A stretch of DNA of 64,000 nt, from assembly GCF_000165425.1 (NCBI RefSeq), contig NW_001799017.1, forward strand, positions 124,001 through 188,000, in the 5' to 3' direction. A program made the translations under genes and the position numbers. Source of the DNA: Paramecium tetraurelia. Taxonomy: Eukaryota > Ciliophora > Oligohymenophorea > Peniculida > Parameciidae. Below the pieces are notes generated by a model. That model searched no databases. It was not told where the DNA came from and saw nothing but the letters and a program-made list of their open reading frames with translations. Within the stretch, counting starts at the first letter, position 1, and each line of letters opens with the position of its first letter. This document shows, in pieces, positions 1 to 12,202 of the stretch.

Positions 1-243
1 AAGTTAAAGATTTTCAGTACTCAATTTACCATATCTAGCTTCATATGAATCAATAATTTTGATGTTTTCCTTCTTTCTTAAATTCGGAGATTAATCCTAC
101 TTTCTTGCAGGAGAAAAAATTCTATCAGCTTATTTTATATAAGTATATATACTCAAATTATAGGATTTCTCTAAATGCTAAGAGGATCTCAAGTGAAAAT
201 TCTGAGAATCCTATCTCCTCAGTTAGTTTTTGGGATTCTCCAT
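1..243 (-). CDS. Unknown protein, N-terminal part, runs off the left edge
   Basis: Not recognised. The minus-strand frame opens with ATG at 243-241 (MENPKNQLRR...) and continues without TGA to base 1 once a 24-nt GTATAT...TAAG intron around 140 is removed. About 73 residues are visible. They are hydrophilic and rich in Arg, Ser, Gln and Asn, with SPARK and SPNLRKK short basic stretches that could be phosphorylation or disordered regions. No domain is visible. The composition and the use of TAA/TAG as Gln match the neighbouring genes, so I treat it as a real gene cut by the window edge. Confidence 0.6.
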
Positions 244-495
244 AACACTTAATTATTAAACAGCCTCATCGTTTCTGACTTATTTTGCCACTTATTAGCT
301 TGGAATAGGATTGTTATCTTGCTCTTTTTGTCTTTTTGGTGTATTGGAAGTTCGCTATCGTTTATGTGACGATCTGTTCATTTAACAGAAATATGATTAT
401 AATAAATTTATAAATAGTGCAAAGTGGAATTCTTATAATAAAAAATGTAGGTAAGAATACGTAATGTTAATTATTTATAATTTCAATAGAGTAAA

Positions 496-2138
496 TCATT
501 TTTTCATTGTTTTGCTTTTTGGTTTTATTTTTTAGACATATAACTATTAAACTGAGACTTAGGTTTTTTTCTAAGAACTGGCACTCTTCTGAGCACTAGT
601 AATTCTTTGAGTTTCAATGTTAGATTGTGTTTTTTGTTTTGAATTGATTTTTGGACTTTCAAGCATGGCCTTATACTGTTAGAATGGAGTCTTAATATTT
701 AAATTATTCATATTAAGTTGATTGATATTGATGTTGATATTAGCTGACAGAGGAACAGATGATTGGGATGTATAGATTTTGAAGAGTTTTTCAGAAGATT
801 TGGTATGTGTTAATGACTACTTGGCATCTTATCCCATATTAGTGTGCATTTTCATAGAGAGGTGCTTCTAATGCTTATTAGGAGAGTTTATCTCTGTATA
901 ATGAGTTTATGTCTGACTTTTCTTATGAGTAGGAATTACTAAATTGGGACTATTGCTTTATTTCAATGGTTATTATGATTATATTAATTTTAATTGCTCT
1001 GAAGATATGCTTCTAGTACTAGTGATGTAATGAATGCTGTTTTGTTTAGATTGATAATTCGATATGTGATTAGCTTTTCCTGATTATTTGGAACTGAATA
1101 GACATGGATTTGCGTGATTAACAGTTAAAATCTGTTATTTTAAGAACTTTTGTAAATCCGTATCTCCATTGCTGCTATTGATAAGTTTATTGGAAGAAAC
1201 TAAGGACTTTTGGGAAGTATCTTTACTTAAGGTCTTGAAATGTCCTTTTTGTTGAGGAGACTTTTAGACTGGCCTTTTACTTATTCCTGCAGCATAGATA
1301 TTTTATTTGTCCTTATAAAATTGAGTATTTTTGGATATTAGTTATTTAAGTAATTTCAAGTTAGGGGGATACTAAGATTTCTATTGCTATTATTGAGTCA
1401 TAGTCATCCATGTTGCATCAATATTCTAATATGAGGGGAGATATATTTACAATAATTTCATCACTAGCCTTAGACTTTAAGATCTCTCTTAACACTGAAA
1501 GACTTGACACTTGAGTCTACTGGGTTATGCTATTTAATACTTTGATGTCTTCTTTGAGCTTCTCATATTCTAATTATTTTGATGTGATTACATGTGCAAT
1601 TACTAGCATCTTCCACTGGAATACCAAGCATGAATTTTATCTTCCTATACTCTATCTATCTAATGGTTTAATCTAAAAATAATGTACTTCTTTTTCTCAT
1701 AAAAATAGATTGCCAAATCAGACACTCTTGGCATGAACATTCTTGGAATATCTTTGTGATACTTGTAGTATTCTAACAATTACTCAAACTTCATAGGTTG
1801 ATCATTTTGTGGGTAAAATCTATGAAGCAACATTAATTATCCTGTATATACCTTTTTAGAAATTCATCATAATCTTCAAGAGTCAATCTATCTTTGAATT
1901 TAATAACCCATGATATTGGCTTTGTTGAAAATAAATCCTCGTATTTTCTTCCATTCCATTGCGATTATGAGTATTTCGTGTACAAAGCCTAAATGCCATT
2001 TTGATTATCACTTACTCTATTGAGGAGCGGGGCAAAATTTATTTTATCAGTTGTTACTCTACCGTATTTCTAACAAAATAGACAATCCTCCTCCTATGTG
2101 TATTTCTTCAATTTTATTAGAGCATCGCCCTTTTTCAT
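496..2138 (-). CDS. Unknown ciliate protein, disordered Ser/Gln-rich C-terminal half
   Basis: Not recognised. Start ATG 2138-2136, stop TGA 498-496. Three introns of 32, 35 and 25 nt (all GT...AG) join the exons into 516 codons; without them the middle section falls into the wrong frame. Residues 1-150 look folded, with patterns such as EDCLFCQKYG, KPISWVIKFKD and HKDIPRMFMPR. A short helical part follows (YEKLKEDIKVLNS). The last 300 residues are low complexity, rich in Ser, Gln, Asn and Lys with repeated NINI, and are probably disordered. The two Cys in CLFC are not followed by another pair, so I do not call a zinc finger. Confidence 0.75.
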
Positions 2139-2429
2139 AACTGAATATAAATAATATTATGTATAAAAATATCAATAGCAAAAACAAATTCAAAGCTAGA
2201 AATGATGATTAAAATAGAATTAGCGTACCATTAAAATATATTATATATTTCATATGAATAACCACATCAAGTAGACACAAAATTATAATCTCGAAGGAAA
2301 ATTAACTTCTTTATATTGATTTAGCTAAAAATAAGTTCGGATAATTTTTCATTAAATATAATTATATTTTTGATTATGTTAGAATCAATAATTGAATTTA
2401 TTAAAGTATTAATTGATATTTGATAATTT

Positions 2430-4014
2430 TCATTTTTATATTAGTGAAATGATGTAGCTTATGTTGTACTCTGGGTAAAAATAGGCATATTCTTTCACAC
2501 AGTCAAAATCATCAACACTTAAGAGTTCTTGAAATTTATATTGGGAAGAGTTTAAAGGGATACTTTTAAAATCCGGTTGTATTATTTATGCAATTTGCTA
2601 ACTACTAGTGTAGATAGATGGTTATAGTTGTATGTTTTTATGACTACTCCTTAATTATTCATATAATTTATCGGTAATGTATTCTACATATCCATCCTTT
2701 TAAATTGTAGGAATTTATATATTTCCTTTGCTAGTTAAAATAATGTTTTTCTCAGTAACCCTTTGACTTCCACTTCCTTCATCAGCATATACTTCAAACT
2801 CATCTTTACTATCACTTGAACTGCTATCACTCTAATCAATGGTTGCACTATCATTTTGCTTGCAAAGTCTCTTAAATATATCAAAATGAAATTTTACATA
2901 GGTTTTATAAGCTCTTTAACTTTTACTCTGGAATCTTTTTTTTAAATGACTTCTAACATTATTCTCATTTTAGATAGCAAAGTTCATTTACACTTTTATA
3001 ACTGAGCATCTTCTTTCTTAATGATACCCATTACAAATCCAACATCTATATTCTATCAGATTTGTTTCACCTTCGAAAATGATTTTATGTTTTATTAGAT
3101 GAAAGGATTCCTAAAATATTTAATTAGTTTACAAAATCCTAACTTAAAGTAAGACTTTATGAAAAATCTTCAGAACTTATATATAATAATAAAAAGTGAT
3201 CATCCAATTCTAATTCAACATCGGATATATTCCTCTGAAAACAATTTATCAATCCAAATTAGAATTATTTTGAATCGATTTCTTTTTGGCCTTTAAATTA
3301 GTTTCCTAATCTGAGGTACCCCTTTCCTTCCAAAATCAAATATAATCCATATCTATCTAATTTTATTTTTTCCTTGCACTTTCTTATTGATTTTAGTTTT
3401 TACGATAAATTTGTTGTAAATTATTTTGAAAAAATATTAAGAACTTTTAAATTGTCCTTTAAAATGGATTAATAAATTTTTTTAATAATTTCTTATTAAG
3501 CCAACTTATATTTATAATAAAAATTACCTATTTTTATGTCAATTCTTTATTCGAGATTTATTGATATAATTTTAATTTTTTTAATAATTATCCCTTATGG
3601 TTCCAAAAGTAATATTGTAACACATACACATCAAATTATATTTAATTTTCAATGTAACCATTATTTGATCTTATTTGAATTAAAACATCAATTGTATATA
3701 ACATCAGAAGCAATGCAATTATTTAATTAATTATTACTTCAAAATTCAAGGTTGATTCCTAGACTTGGTAATTTGCTTGGAAAGTTATAAAATTTATGTT
3801 GATTATTAAGGAATCCTTATATTTTTATAAATAATCTCCACTTTCTGTTGACTGTTCAAAAAAACATGAGAATAAGTGCAAGAAGTAAATATAATAAATA
3901 ATGGCTTTGGAAATTGCGAGAGTTTTATAGAACTTTTCTAATAAATAATTTTTATAGCATACTTCTTTTAATAATTAGCAAAATAGTAAATATTTCTATC
4001 CTCTAAAACCCCAT
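2430..4014 (-). CDS. Cyclic-nucleotide-binding-like domain protein with a Cys-rich segment
   Basis: Putative regulatory protein with a degenerate cyclic-nucleotide-binding (CNB) fold. Three introns (25, 23 and 22 nt) give about 504 codons. Mid-protein, RYGLYLILEGKGYLRLG followed by FGLINCF and an acidic SDVELELDD stretch resembles the beta-roll of a CNB domain, but the phosphate-binding cassette (RAAT-type) is not clear, so ligand binding is doubtful. A Cys/His segment (RCWICNGYHQERRC) follows, then a Ser-rich acidic tail. The N-terminus is hydrophobic (LLYLLLALILI), possibly a signal or membrane segment. The start at 4014 is the first in-frame ATG I see; another upstream exon cannot be excluded. 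Family assignment is inference from pattern only. Confidence 0.6.
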
Positions 4015-4513
4015 GAAGAAGTAATAAAATGATATTAATAAAAGAATTTGACTCACATTTTCTATAATGTATATTAATAAAATGGATATGACTGTTAAAT
4101 TCTTCAAAGTAATTTAATTTAATAAACTAAACTTTTATTCATTATGTGTGTTTGAGGTTTTGAGTATTTGTATATATGAATAAAGATTTTAAATAAAGAT
4201 AAAGAGTAAATGAAAAAATACTAGAAAGTAAAGTGTATTGCTAATATTTTGATACTCCTCTCTGAGTTAAAGATAAGGAATGTAAATTCCGCAAAAAAGG
4301 TTAAATATGGTGTTCAAAAAATCAATCGAATATTTCATAAAGAGCAGTATTTAAATAAGAACAGAAAACTATGATAATTTTTTTCTTATTTATTTTTTCC
4401 TGGAATGTGGTATGCATTAAGTTGACTCCGAAGTTTCCACCCATTTCTCACAATTCTCAACCAAGAATTGATTTATTTAATCTTGCTTAGTTTCTTTTAA
4501 GTTATCATATGAT

Positions 4514-4789
4514 ATGATTGAATTTACTAAGAAAAAGCTTTCACTAAAAGAAGGAGGATTCAAGCATTCCTCAGGGTTGCTCTTTGGTGAGTTTTTTATT
4601 ATTTTCTTAAACTCAAGTTTGTGCAATACTAACAATAAATAAATTGCTACCATCTTCTTTGTTAGAATTCATATTAAAAACTTAGATAATGAATATAATT
4701 TCAAATACTAATTAATGTAAGATGAAAAATACAAAGCAATAGCATTGAGGATTGCTTAATTCTTTTCATATACCCAAAAATAAGTCTGA
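4514..4789 (+). CDS. Possible small protein, 91 residues
   Basis: An uninterrupted frame from ATG 4514 to TGA 4787-4789. It starts with a Lys-rich stretch (KKKLSLKEGG) and has no recognisable domain. A TGA-only frame of this length is expected by chance several times in AT-rich DNA, so this is a weak call. It occupies the otherwise empty interval between the CNB-like gene and the coiled-coil gene. The rest of 4015-5095 is AT-rich with nothing I can support. Confidence 0.25.
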
Positions 4790-5095
4790 AAGATTAGCAA
4801 TTATAATGTAATTGATGATAATTTAAAGTATAAATTCAGTAACTTAGAAACCATCCGCTGAACAAAATACAATAACTCAAAATGAGAATAAATATTTATT
4901 GGAAAATGATAAAATAAATGATATTTGAATAAAATCTGATTCAATATTTTTATCAACACTTATTTGAGATTTCGAATAACAATACAAATGGTGAAATATT
5001 TACAAAAAATTATTTAAAAAGTTAAAAAAAAAAAATCAGAAATAGTATTCTTTCATTCAGAAACATGAATCAAAATTAAATATTAAAAAAAATCT

Positions 5096-5858
5096 TCATA
5101 TATTGCAAAAATTATTATGGGATTATAATAATTTATACTTAATGATTACATTAGGTCCTTCTTTTCTAACTATTTTTGTAATCTTTCATACATCTGGAAC
5201 TAGGTATTGGAATATAAAAAGACTTTTATTAAAAACTTTTGGCTTCTGGTCCGATTGCATATAAACCTTTATTTAGCTCATTAATCTTTGATTTTCTAAA
5301 GAATATCTAAACTTCCCTCTTATTTTTTCTTTTTTATAATTTTATTAAACTTATATCTTCTTCTAGTAAATTATTTCTTTCTAAAAATCTTAATTTATTA
5401 TTATTTTACTTAAGTATTTCCATTTCACTTGATATTCAATTACTTAAATGGTTAAATATTTCCTCCTACTAAATATATTATATTTTTCTTATAAATATAC
5501 GGTTCAATTCGATTTCGAATATATTATTTCTAATTATCTAATCTTCGCATTTGGACATGTGATTACTTACAAATTTCTATCAGTTTCATGATATAAGAAG
5601 GTAGCTTTAATCTTCAAATTCATATATAATCTTTTCTGTTTTATATTTTGTATACTCAACATGAGTGTATATGAGAACTTCTCTTTTATCTCGATTTAAA
5701 TATTCTAATTATTCAATTCTAAATTAAATTATTAATTTAATACTTTCCATAAACCTAGCATTTTCTTCAGTTGTAATTTCTAGATGAATTATAGGTCTCC
5801 TTCCTGTTCCCTATTTTAATAGTTTATTTTTGACTGCTTCTGTTGATCTACGATTCAT
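5096..5858 (-). CDS. Small coiled-coil protein
   Basis: Not recognised. Starts at ATG 5858 with a basic N-terminus (MNRRSTEAVKNKLLKQ) and becomes coiled-coil in the second half (LRFLERNNLLEEDISLIK, with Leu/Ile heptads). It ends at TGA 5098-5096 after a 22-nt intron. Four introns of 25, 29, 42 and 22 nt would give about 214 codons; the 42-nt one is longer than the others in the window and is assumed only because the same frame contains one TGA. Exon structure in the middle is therefore uncertain. Probably cytoskeletal or structural, which is a guess from the coiled coil alone. Confidence 0.5.
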
Positions 5859-5923
5859 TTTATTTCACTTTCCATAGATGAAAAAGATTATTTTCAAATC
5901 TTGATGAAGAGGAAAGTGAATGG

Positions 5924-6811
5924 TCAAATAGCCGCTTGTAGTTTTTGATGTATTAAGATATCAGGAGTATAGGCTGCAGTACAAACAAATTCTTCAAATA
6001 ATAAGGAATAATAAATATTACTTAAATTGTTGTCAGTAAGAAGTATTTATTAATTGTTGACCCCCAACTTTTACTTCTAAAAATTGAAGGATTAATTCTG
6101 ACAATACAATCAATAGATTGTCTAAACACTTGGCTTACAAAATTAAGAGATTACATAAATTATTATTATTTTGCTATAATATTAGAGGAGTGAAAATAGA
6201 GTATATGCAACTTATAAAATTATTTGATATATTAAAAACAATAGATAGTCTTAGTGCAATCATTTTCTTAGATTCTGTAAATATAGCTATTTTTGTTTAA
6301 GTGCTCCGTATCCAGCTTATATAAAAGTATTTGAATTCTGGACTGGATTAACGTTCTTCAAATATCTTGAATAATTTTGAGTTTTAATCATTTGCTAACT
6401 CTGGCCTATTAGCGAACTTGCCATGTTATTAATTCCTTTATTCATTATTGGCACATGTGAATGAGTCATTGAATGTTTCTCACCCTCCAAAACCTTTTTT
6501 GGAATTGCAACAATTTCATACTCATCTAAATTCAATTTTTGGAAGTCCTTTCTAAATTTATAAGATGGATATTCAGATCTGGTTGAAGGTGTTAAATCAA
6601 CATCAGTCTCTGATTATAACACCTTCTGAGCATTTCTTTAGAACTTCTGATAATAGTACGATGGAGGATTTTAATTAGCATTCATGTTTGTTGTGATGAT
6701 TTGCGGTTCACTATTCTTATTGATTGGTTTTGATGTATTTGATACAATTCCTATAACACCATTTTTATCCATAGTAGAAGTTCTCCCTTAGAATCGGGTT
6801 TTAAAATCCAT
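5924..6811 (-). CDS. Unknown protein, 3' exons uncertain
   Basis: Not recognised. ATG at 6811. The first about 150 residues are clearly coding: many Ser, Thr, Asn and Gln, then a better ordered piece with FRKDFQKLNLDEYEIVAIP. A 28-nt intron (GTCCAG...ATAAG) near 6320 changes frame and gives a plausible continuation. Past about 6130 more than one splice solution works, and one ends at TGA 5926-5924 after a coding-like stretch (EEFVCTAAYTPDIL). I give the longest supported extent. It is divergent from the small plus-strand gene beginning near 6850. Confidence 0.5.
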
Positions 6812-6849
6812 TCACTTTTTATTATATTAATTATACGTCAGTCAATTAG

Positions 6850-7206
6850 TTTCAATTTTCATAACTTCACTGACAGTTCTTATTCCACCTTTTCAATTCA
6901 TTTCGTAATTATTCCCATGCCTGTTTAAGACTTATGATTTAAAATATTCGTCTGAATTTAAGTAAAAAATTGGAAACGCATACGATTTTAGTTATCTCTC
7001 AATAGGCTATATGACATTGAAGGAGTTCAAAAATTACAAGGAGTCTAAAATATACATTGTATAGTAATAATAAATCAATTCAGATTAAGGAAACCAATAG
7101 AGATAAATATACTAATTTTCTGGTGAATAAAACAACTATTGAATAGATCTGGAGAGACTCAGATGAAATAAATACATCTAACGATATTTAAAAATAGTAA
7201 ATATGA
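6850..7206 (+). CDS. Small unknown protein, start not resolved
   Basis: Not recognised. The 3' part is convincing: ATG 7011, then MTLKEFKNYKESKIYI, a 25-nt intron (GTATAG...TCAG) at about 7059-7083, and a Thr/Asn/Asp-rich end finishing at TGA 7204-7206. That alone gives 56 residues. Upstream the same frame stays open with a coding look (YDLKYSSEFKQKIGNAYDFS), and a 25-nt GTAATT...TTAAG intron near 6905 would extend it further, but I find no start codon there. Either the protein begins at 7011 or a first exon is missed. Confidence 0.4.
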
Positions 7207-7264
7207 ATTTAATATGGAGTTAGTTAAAAACTAAGAAATAAAGAAAAAATGAGTTATAATTCAA

Positions 7265-8862
7265 TCACATTGTATTTTCTACTTCTTCATCACATTCTTT
7301 CATTCCCAAAAGATCAAGAGTTGAAATAAGTTAATTTTATCTATTGTTTGAACCAGTTTCTTGAATGCTGTCTGTTAAATTGATATCTATACTGCATTCT
7401 ACCTTCCCACCAATCTAGTTTACAAATTATTAAAGTGGATTTCTCCTCTTTTCCTCAATTTATATATAGTTTCCTGTATTGCCTAGATCGACGCTGGATT
7501 ATATATTACAAAGATCTCCAAAACAATCTTATACCTAATTTTCAGCAGATACTTATTATATAGGTAAATATTTACATATACTCTACGAAGACCCTATCCC
7601 TAAATTGCATTTTCCATTACTATTGTTTGCTTCAATTTAGTTATTACCAGAACTATTACCAAGAGAATTGATTAATTATATTAGACCTGGATAATTTTCT
7701 CCATTCCTCTTTTAGACTACATGAATATTACCAAGTTCGTATATTAAATCTTCAATTACTATGTCTTAATATTCTAATCCAAGATGCAAAGTTTTTAATG
7801 CTCGATGCAAATTCTATTTTTAATTAATAGATAAACTGGTCTATAATGATTTGCACTTATTTGCTAATCCTTCATCTTCTTCAATTATCTTTGTTGACGA
7901 AAGCATTGCAATAGTAGTATATATTTGATTTTTTTCTATAAAAGGATGAGCTAATGCCTCCATTGGAGTAATTCTTTTTTTTGGATCAGCTGACAAAAGT
8001 CTAGATAATAGATTTTAAGCACTAAGGGATTCTTCCTTAACTCTGTTCTTGAAATTCCATTATTCAGGCTTCTTTAACAAATCAATTTAGTCATTAATAG
8101 AATTCGAATGTAAAGGCAATTCACCTGTCATACATTAAAACATAATGACTCCTACGCTCCATACGTCTACTTCTTTAGAGTAATGTGGCTAATGGTAAAT
8201 TTCAGGTGCGCAGTAATATATGTTGCCTGTTTTAGTGAGCATTTCAAGGTGCTAACTTTTTTATATAAACCTTCTTGAAACACCGAAATCAAGCAATTTT
8301 AATTCACAATCGCCCTCAATATTGACCAAAATATTATCCGGCTTTATATCTCTGTGGCTTATTCCTTTATTATGGATGTGTTGGATTGCAGTCAATAACT
8401 GTTTGATGACTTATCTAGTTTCTTCTTCTCTTAAAATTTTCCTCTATACTAATATTGATTCCAAAGTAGGATAAGGACAATATTCCATAACCAAACACGC
8501 ACTGCAATACTTTTCATTTATAAACAATTCTATCTCCTAAATTATGTTTTGATGTCGCAAACAACGAGCATTATAAAATGTTCTCTTAACATTATTATAT
8601 ATTTCCTCATTATTCATTCTCGTTACTTTTACTGCATATAATTCATTAGTTTCTTTTCTCCTTGCCAATTTTACTACTGCATGTGCTCCCTATCCTACAA
8701 ATCACTAAAATTCTTACCCAGCACTTACAATGCCTCATATCTATCTTCAAATTTTATAGCATCATCAACCACACTCAAACTAATTATTTCTGGCTTCTCT
8801 TCGTCTTCACCAAATTCTATTTTGCATTTCAGTCTCTCTTTTAAAGATTTATCTTACAACAT
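7265..8862 (-). CDS. Ser/Thr protein kinase, CAMK-like
   Basis: Protein kinase that should transfer ATP phosphate to Ser/Thr. Start ATG 8862-8860, stop 7267-7265; a 23-nt intron near 8704-8726 restores the glycine loop, giving 524 residues. Visible motifs in order: VLGQGAHAVVK (ATP loop, about residue 50), YAVKVTR (catalytic Lys), HRDIKPDN (catalytic loop), DFGV, then TGNIYYCAPE (activation segment and APE) and DVWSVGVIMF. The domain ends near HPFIEKN, a typical CAMK-type end. A C-terminal region of about 190 residues, helical then Asn-rich, has no EF hands that I can see, so it is not an ordinary calcium-dependent kinase. All catalytic residues are present, so activity is expected. Confidence 0.92.
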
Positions 8863-9102
8863 AATAATTATATAAATTTATGATAAAAATACTTGTAATA
8901 TCATATCTCATTCAATTAAGACAATTTTTTATTAAATTATACTGATTCAATTTCGTGTTGATTGCTTAAGATAATATTTCAATTATTATCACTTTAATTT
9001 ATTTTTAGATCAATTTTATTTCATAATTCTACTATGTAAAATTCTTATCATCCTAACAATCATTTAACTATTAACATGCATACTATAGACAAATTGATAG
9101 AT
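8863..9102. other. AT-rich spacer upstream of the kinase gene
   Basis: No gene or structured element is visible. It should hold the kinase promoter, because the kinase start codon lies at its left edge. Confidence 0.5.
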
Positions 9103-9363
9103 TCATCCCTTTCTAAATTTGAATTTTGTTTTTTAAATTATTATAACCGCTTTAAACAAAAATTAATTTATGTTCCCTTTAATAAATTGAAAATCCCAAT
9201 GAATTGCTGGGATCAAGCTATTACAATTAAAATGACTTATTAAAATTCTATTAATATCTTCATTACTTAAAATCTCTTCAGCAATATTATAATAATGTCT
9301 TTCCAAAGTATCTAATTTTTTGATACTTCTTAATTTACAATATATGTACTTGGCAATTATCAT
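9103..9363 (-). CDS. Possible small protein crossing the duplication edge
   Basis: A TGA-only frame of 86 codons from ATG 9363 to TGA 9105-9103. The first 57 codons lie inside the duplicated block and the rest outside it. The N-terminal part looks coding (DTLERHYYNIAEEIL, SNEDINRILISHF); the C-terminal end is Lys/Phe-rich and less convincing. In the second copy the same frame begins at 15045 but is diverted at the breakpoint 14874. No family recognised. Confidence 0.35.
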
Positions 9364-9507
9364 TATGCTAATTTAATTATTTTTCGAATTCCATAAGACG
9401 ATTAATAAATTTAAAAGATTTAATTTTTTCCTTTAATATCCAAGAAATAATAATAATATCTAAAGGCTATTTTTATACTTAATTAGCCCTTAATAAAATT
9501 ATTATAT

Positions 9508-9618
9508 TATATCAGATCTATTTTTATTTTTATATTTTGTTTTTAAAACTCTTCAATTAATTATAAATTATTTTAATCATGTTAATGCTAAATCAATTCT
9601 TCTACTACTTTTAGTGTA
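9508..9618. mobile_element. Candidate retained internal eliminated sequence (IES), 111 nt
   Basis: This segment is present in copy A and precisely missing from copy B. It can be drawn so that it begins with TA and is followed by another TA (T9619-A9620), leaving a single TA in copy B, which is the signature of Paramecium IES excision. The left end TATATCAG agrees with the known end consensus TAYAGYNR at 7 of 8 positions; the right end read inwards, TATACACT, agrees at 5 of 8. It is very AT-rich and has no open frame. A simple deletion between short TAT repeats would leave a similar scar. Confidence 0.5.
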
Positions 9619-10018
9619 TATGTATACAACTAGTGTTTGCCAAAAATTATATACTGTCAAATATATTTTTAATTTATTATATTCTTAATTCATTTGGTGA
9701 GTTTTTCTCGAAAAAATTATATTCACAATATTTCAGCCAATCAGAATCAAAATTACAAATGTCTCAAAGATTCTTTCATTCAATTCTTATGCTAAACAAT
9801 TAATTCTTGTGTTAACCAATTCATTCAATGTTTACTTATTTGTAATCCTAAAATATCTGAAAAATTAATCTTAATTAGAGAATAAAAGCTATTAAATTAT
9901 TATATTTGAATACTAATTTTTTTCAATAAAAATGAATTTTTGACCATTAATTACTAATGAAGAAGTTTGGAATCATTAACATTACTTATAAGTATATATT
10001 AATTTAATTTAATTCCTT

Positions 10019-10577
10019 TCAAAATTAAATACAAAAATTTTAATTTAAATTTTCATTTTCCTTTTTTTTTTCATTTTTTTTTTCATTTTTTTTTTCATGC
10101 AATAAGAGTCTATATGGTCTCACATCTTCTGAATTATTAACAACGAAAAATTGTTTTGATTTCATCATTTTACTTTATTTAATTTTCTTGGGATTTACTC
10201 TTGACATAAAAATAGGTGCAAATTATTTTTCACCAACCTAAGTGTATTTAGCATATTAATTATCAATACAGACCTTAATATCATTTGAAAAATAAATTCC
10301 TTTTCCAACTTTAACTTTCTCTCCAAGCTCATTAATACATTCATCATTTTAATGATGTTATTTCTCACCACTTATTAAATTGTTTTTTATAATTGAATTA
10401 ACAGCACCTTAATTGGTACCATGATACATAATTCTCCATTCTTTTGGATTACCATCCATTTTTAACCAATCATTTCCATGTTCTTTTACCTACTTTTCTA
10501 CATTTAACCCAAATCCATAGCAACCTATTGGAAAATAATAATCATATCTATGATAAGGAGGCCCTCTCTATTTTTTT
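10019..10577 (-). pseudogene. 3' fragment of the ADP-ribosyltransferase-like gene, cut by the gap
   Basis: Copy of codons for the C-terminal domain of the intact gene at 15590-17268, with the same stop (TGA 10021-10019) and the same A-rich repeats near the end. The frame enters from the N gap; the upstream coiled-coil half of the gene is not here. Beyond the gap the next coding sequence belongs to a different gene, so as assembled this is a fragment. It may be an assembly duplicate rather than a true partial gene. Confidence 0.75.
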
Positions 10578-10727
10578 NNNNNNNNNNNNNNNNNNNNNNN
10601 NNNNNNNNNNNNNNNNNNNNNNNNNNNNNNNNNNNNNNNNNNNNNNNNNNNNNNNNNNNNNNNNNNNNNNNNNNNNNNNNNNNNNNNNNNNNNNNNNNNN
10701 NNNNNNNNNNNNNNNNNNNNNNNNNNN
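10578..10727. other. Assembly gap, 150 N
   Basis: A run of exactly 150 N. Both flanks are T runs (seven T before, four after), so the join lies in a homopolymer. The gap separates the ART-like fragment from the 3' end of the next minus-strand gene. Confidence 0.99.
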
Positions 10728-12202
10728 TTTTCAGTTAAATATTTCCTTTACAACTAATTAGCACTGACTATAATTTTTCTTAAGTAGGATTAGAGCTTTT
10801 CGCTAGAGGAGATAGTTATCATTTTTTCCATATTTTACAACATTTCTAAAGGTTCAACTAAATTTGCTCTTGGACCTCCATCCATTTTGTCAGGCAATAG
10901 AGCTTTAGATTTACTAGTCCAATCACTATATATTTATAGTATTTTCTTAAACAAGTTCAAATACATATCCTTATATTGTTCGTAATCTTAATCAGGTGCA
11001 TCTTATTTATTAGAGGATGATTTAAAATCCATATCGTATTGATGTTTGCTAACTTATTGTTTGATTTCTAAATCCTTTTGTAGATGCAAAAGTTATTTTT
11101 CAAGTTAAATGTTGTCGAGCTCTAAATCTGACACTCTTTTGGTGAGAATCAAGTTTTAATTCTCAAAATAATCATATTTATCTATGAATTTTTCAGCTTA
11201 AAAGTTTTCGAACCTCTTAGTCATAATGTTGAATTAAGGAATGAACTTTTCAATTTCAACTGTGCTCCTCTTGAGTTCGTCTAATTATTATTTGGGAAGC
11301 TTGATTTCTTTGAGAAGTTGAATATTCTTAAAATTCAGACTTTCCATTCGAACTCTACAATTCAAAGATCTTCCCCTTAGCCATTTCTAATTAATCCACA
11401 AGTTCTTAGCTAATTATAGATAATAGGGTACTTTTCTCTTGTAAATTTATCGATGTAGATGAGCATTTATTGTGTAACTTACTCTAATTAGAGCCTTGGA
11501 TTCGCTCAAGACTTTTTCTTTGGCAAGATTATTGATCATCGTATAAAGAGAGTTCTCTGCCTTTTATTTGATTTCCAGAATGGCTCTTCTTCTTGGATTC
11601 ATTTTAGCCATTTCTGAGGTGCTTTTGACCAAGTTTTCAATGGTTTTTTTGGGTTGGAAACTCTGAGTCTTGATTTACAGTTTTTTCTTGAGACTGCTTG
11701 AAGTATGCTTTTGCGTATTCAATGCTGACTTAGTTTACAAATATATATTACAGAAACTTAAAGTTTAAATTCTTCATCAATGGGTCCTGGTTTGGTGTAA
11801 ATATAATTTCCGAAAGCATCAAAAACAATTCTATGAAAGTTTTTTTTGAATTGCTCATATTCATCCTGATTAATTTACACTTCCTTTTCGAAATAGTCCT
11901 CTGGTGGATCAATTTCAGCCTATTCTTTTGTAACCCTCAAATTGCACGATACATTTTCAGATCTTGCTCCTACATTGACTTTCTTCTCTTGCAACTTGAG
12001 CAAACTCCTTGGTGTGAGACTTGTAGCGGCAGTATATTTGTTGATTAATAGTTATTGATCTTGATCATCATTTGGAATAGATAGTCTAAGATGCAATATT
12101 TATTTACTGAAATTGAGGTCTTCGAGGGCTTGTCACAGCTGTTTATGGTCTTGTGCGAGCTGAACTTAAGAAAGAGCTCTTAGGACTTGTGTGAACAGAC
12201 AT
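10728..12202 (-). CDS. Coiled-coil protein, 3' end lost in the gap
   Basis: Not recognised by name. ATG 12202-12200; introns of 22 nt (GTAAAT...CTTAG) and 23 nt (GTAATA...CTAAG) join the frame, which stays open into the gap, so the C-terminus is missing. The first 80 residues are Ser/Thr/Arg/Pro-rich. A short ordered block follows (DAFGNYIYTKPGPIDEEF), then a long helical part with heptads (for example LILTKRVSDLELDN, ELLKEIKLPKQQLDELK). The C-terminal visible part, DWTSKSKALLPDKMDGGPRA, looks folded. The overall shape is that of a cytoskeletal or ciliary coiled-coil protein, which is inference. It is divergent from the phosphagen kinase with 198 nt between start codons. Confidence 0.75.

Larger units (their letters stand above)
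9192..10577. repeat. Duplicated block, copy A (contains the 111-nt insert)
   Basis: From 9192 (AATCCCAATGAATTG...) to the start of the N gap this sequence matches 14874-16148 base for base as far as I could compare by eye, including intergenic AT-rich DNA. The one difference is 111 nt present here and absent there. It carries the 3' end of the ADP-ribosyltransferase-like gene, its downstream spacer and most of a small gene. Near-identity in non-coding DNA argues for a very recent duplication, an alternative macronuclear rearrangement, or duplicate assembly of one locus. Confidence 0.9.

Noticed and set aside
10444-10761. Plus-strand frame running through the N gap, also seen at 16015
   Set aside because: It is the complement of the ART-like coding sequence and crosses N, so it is not a gene.
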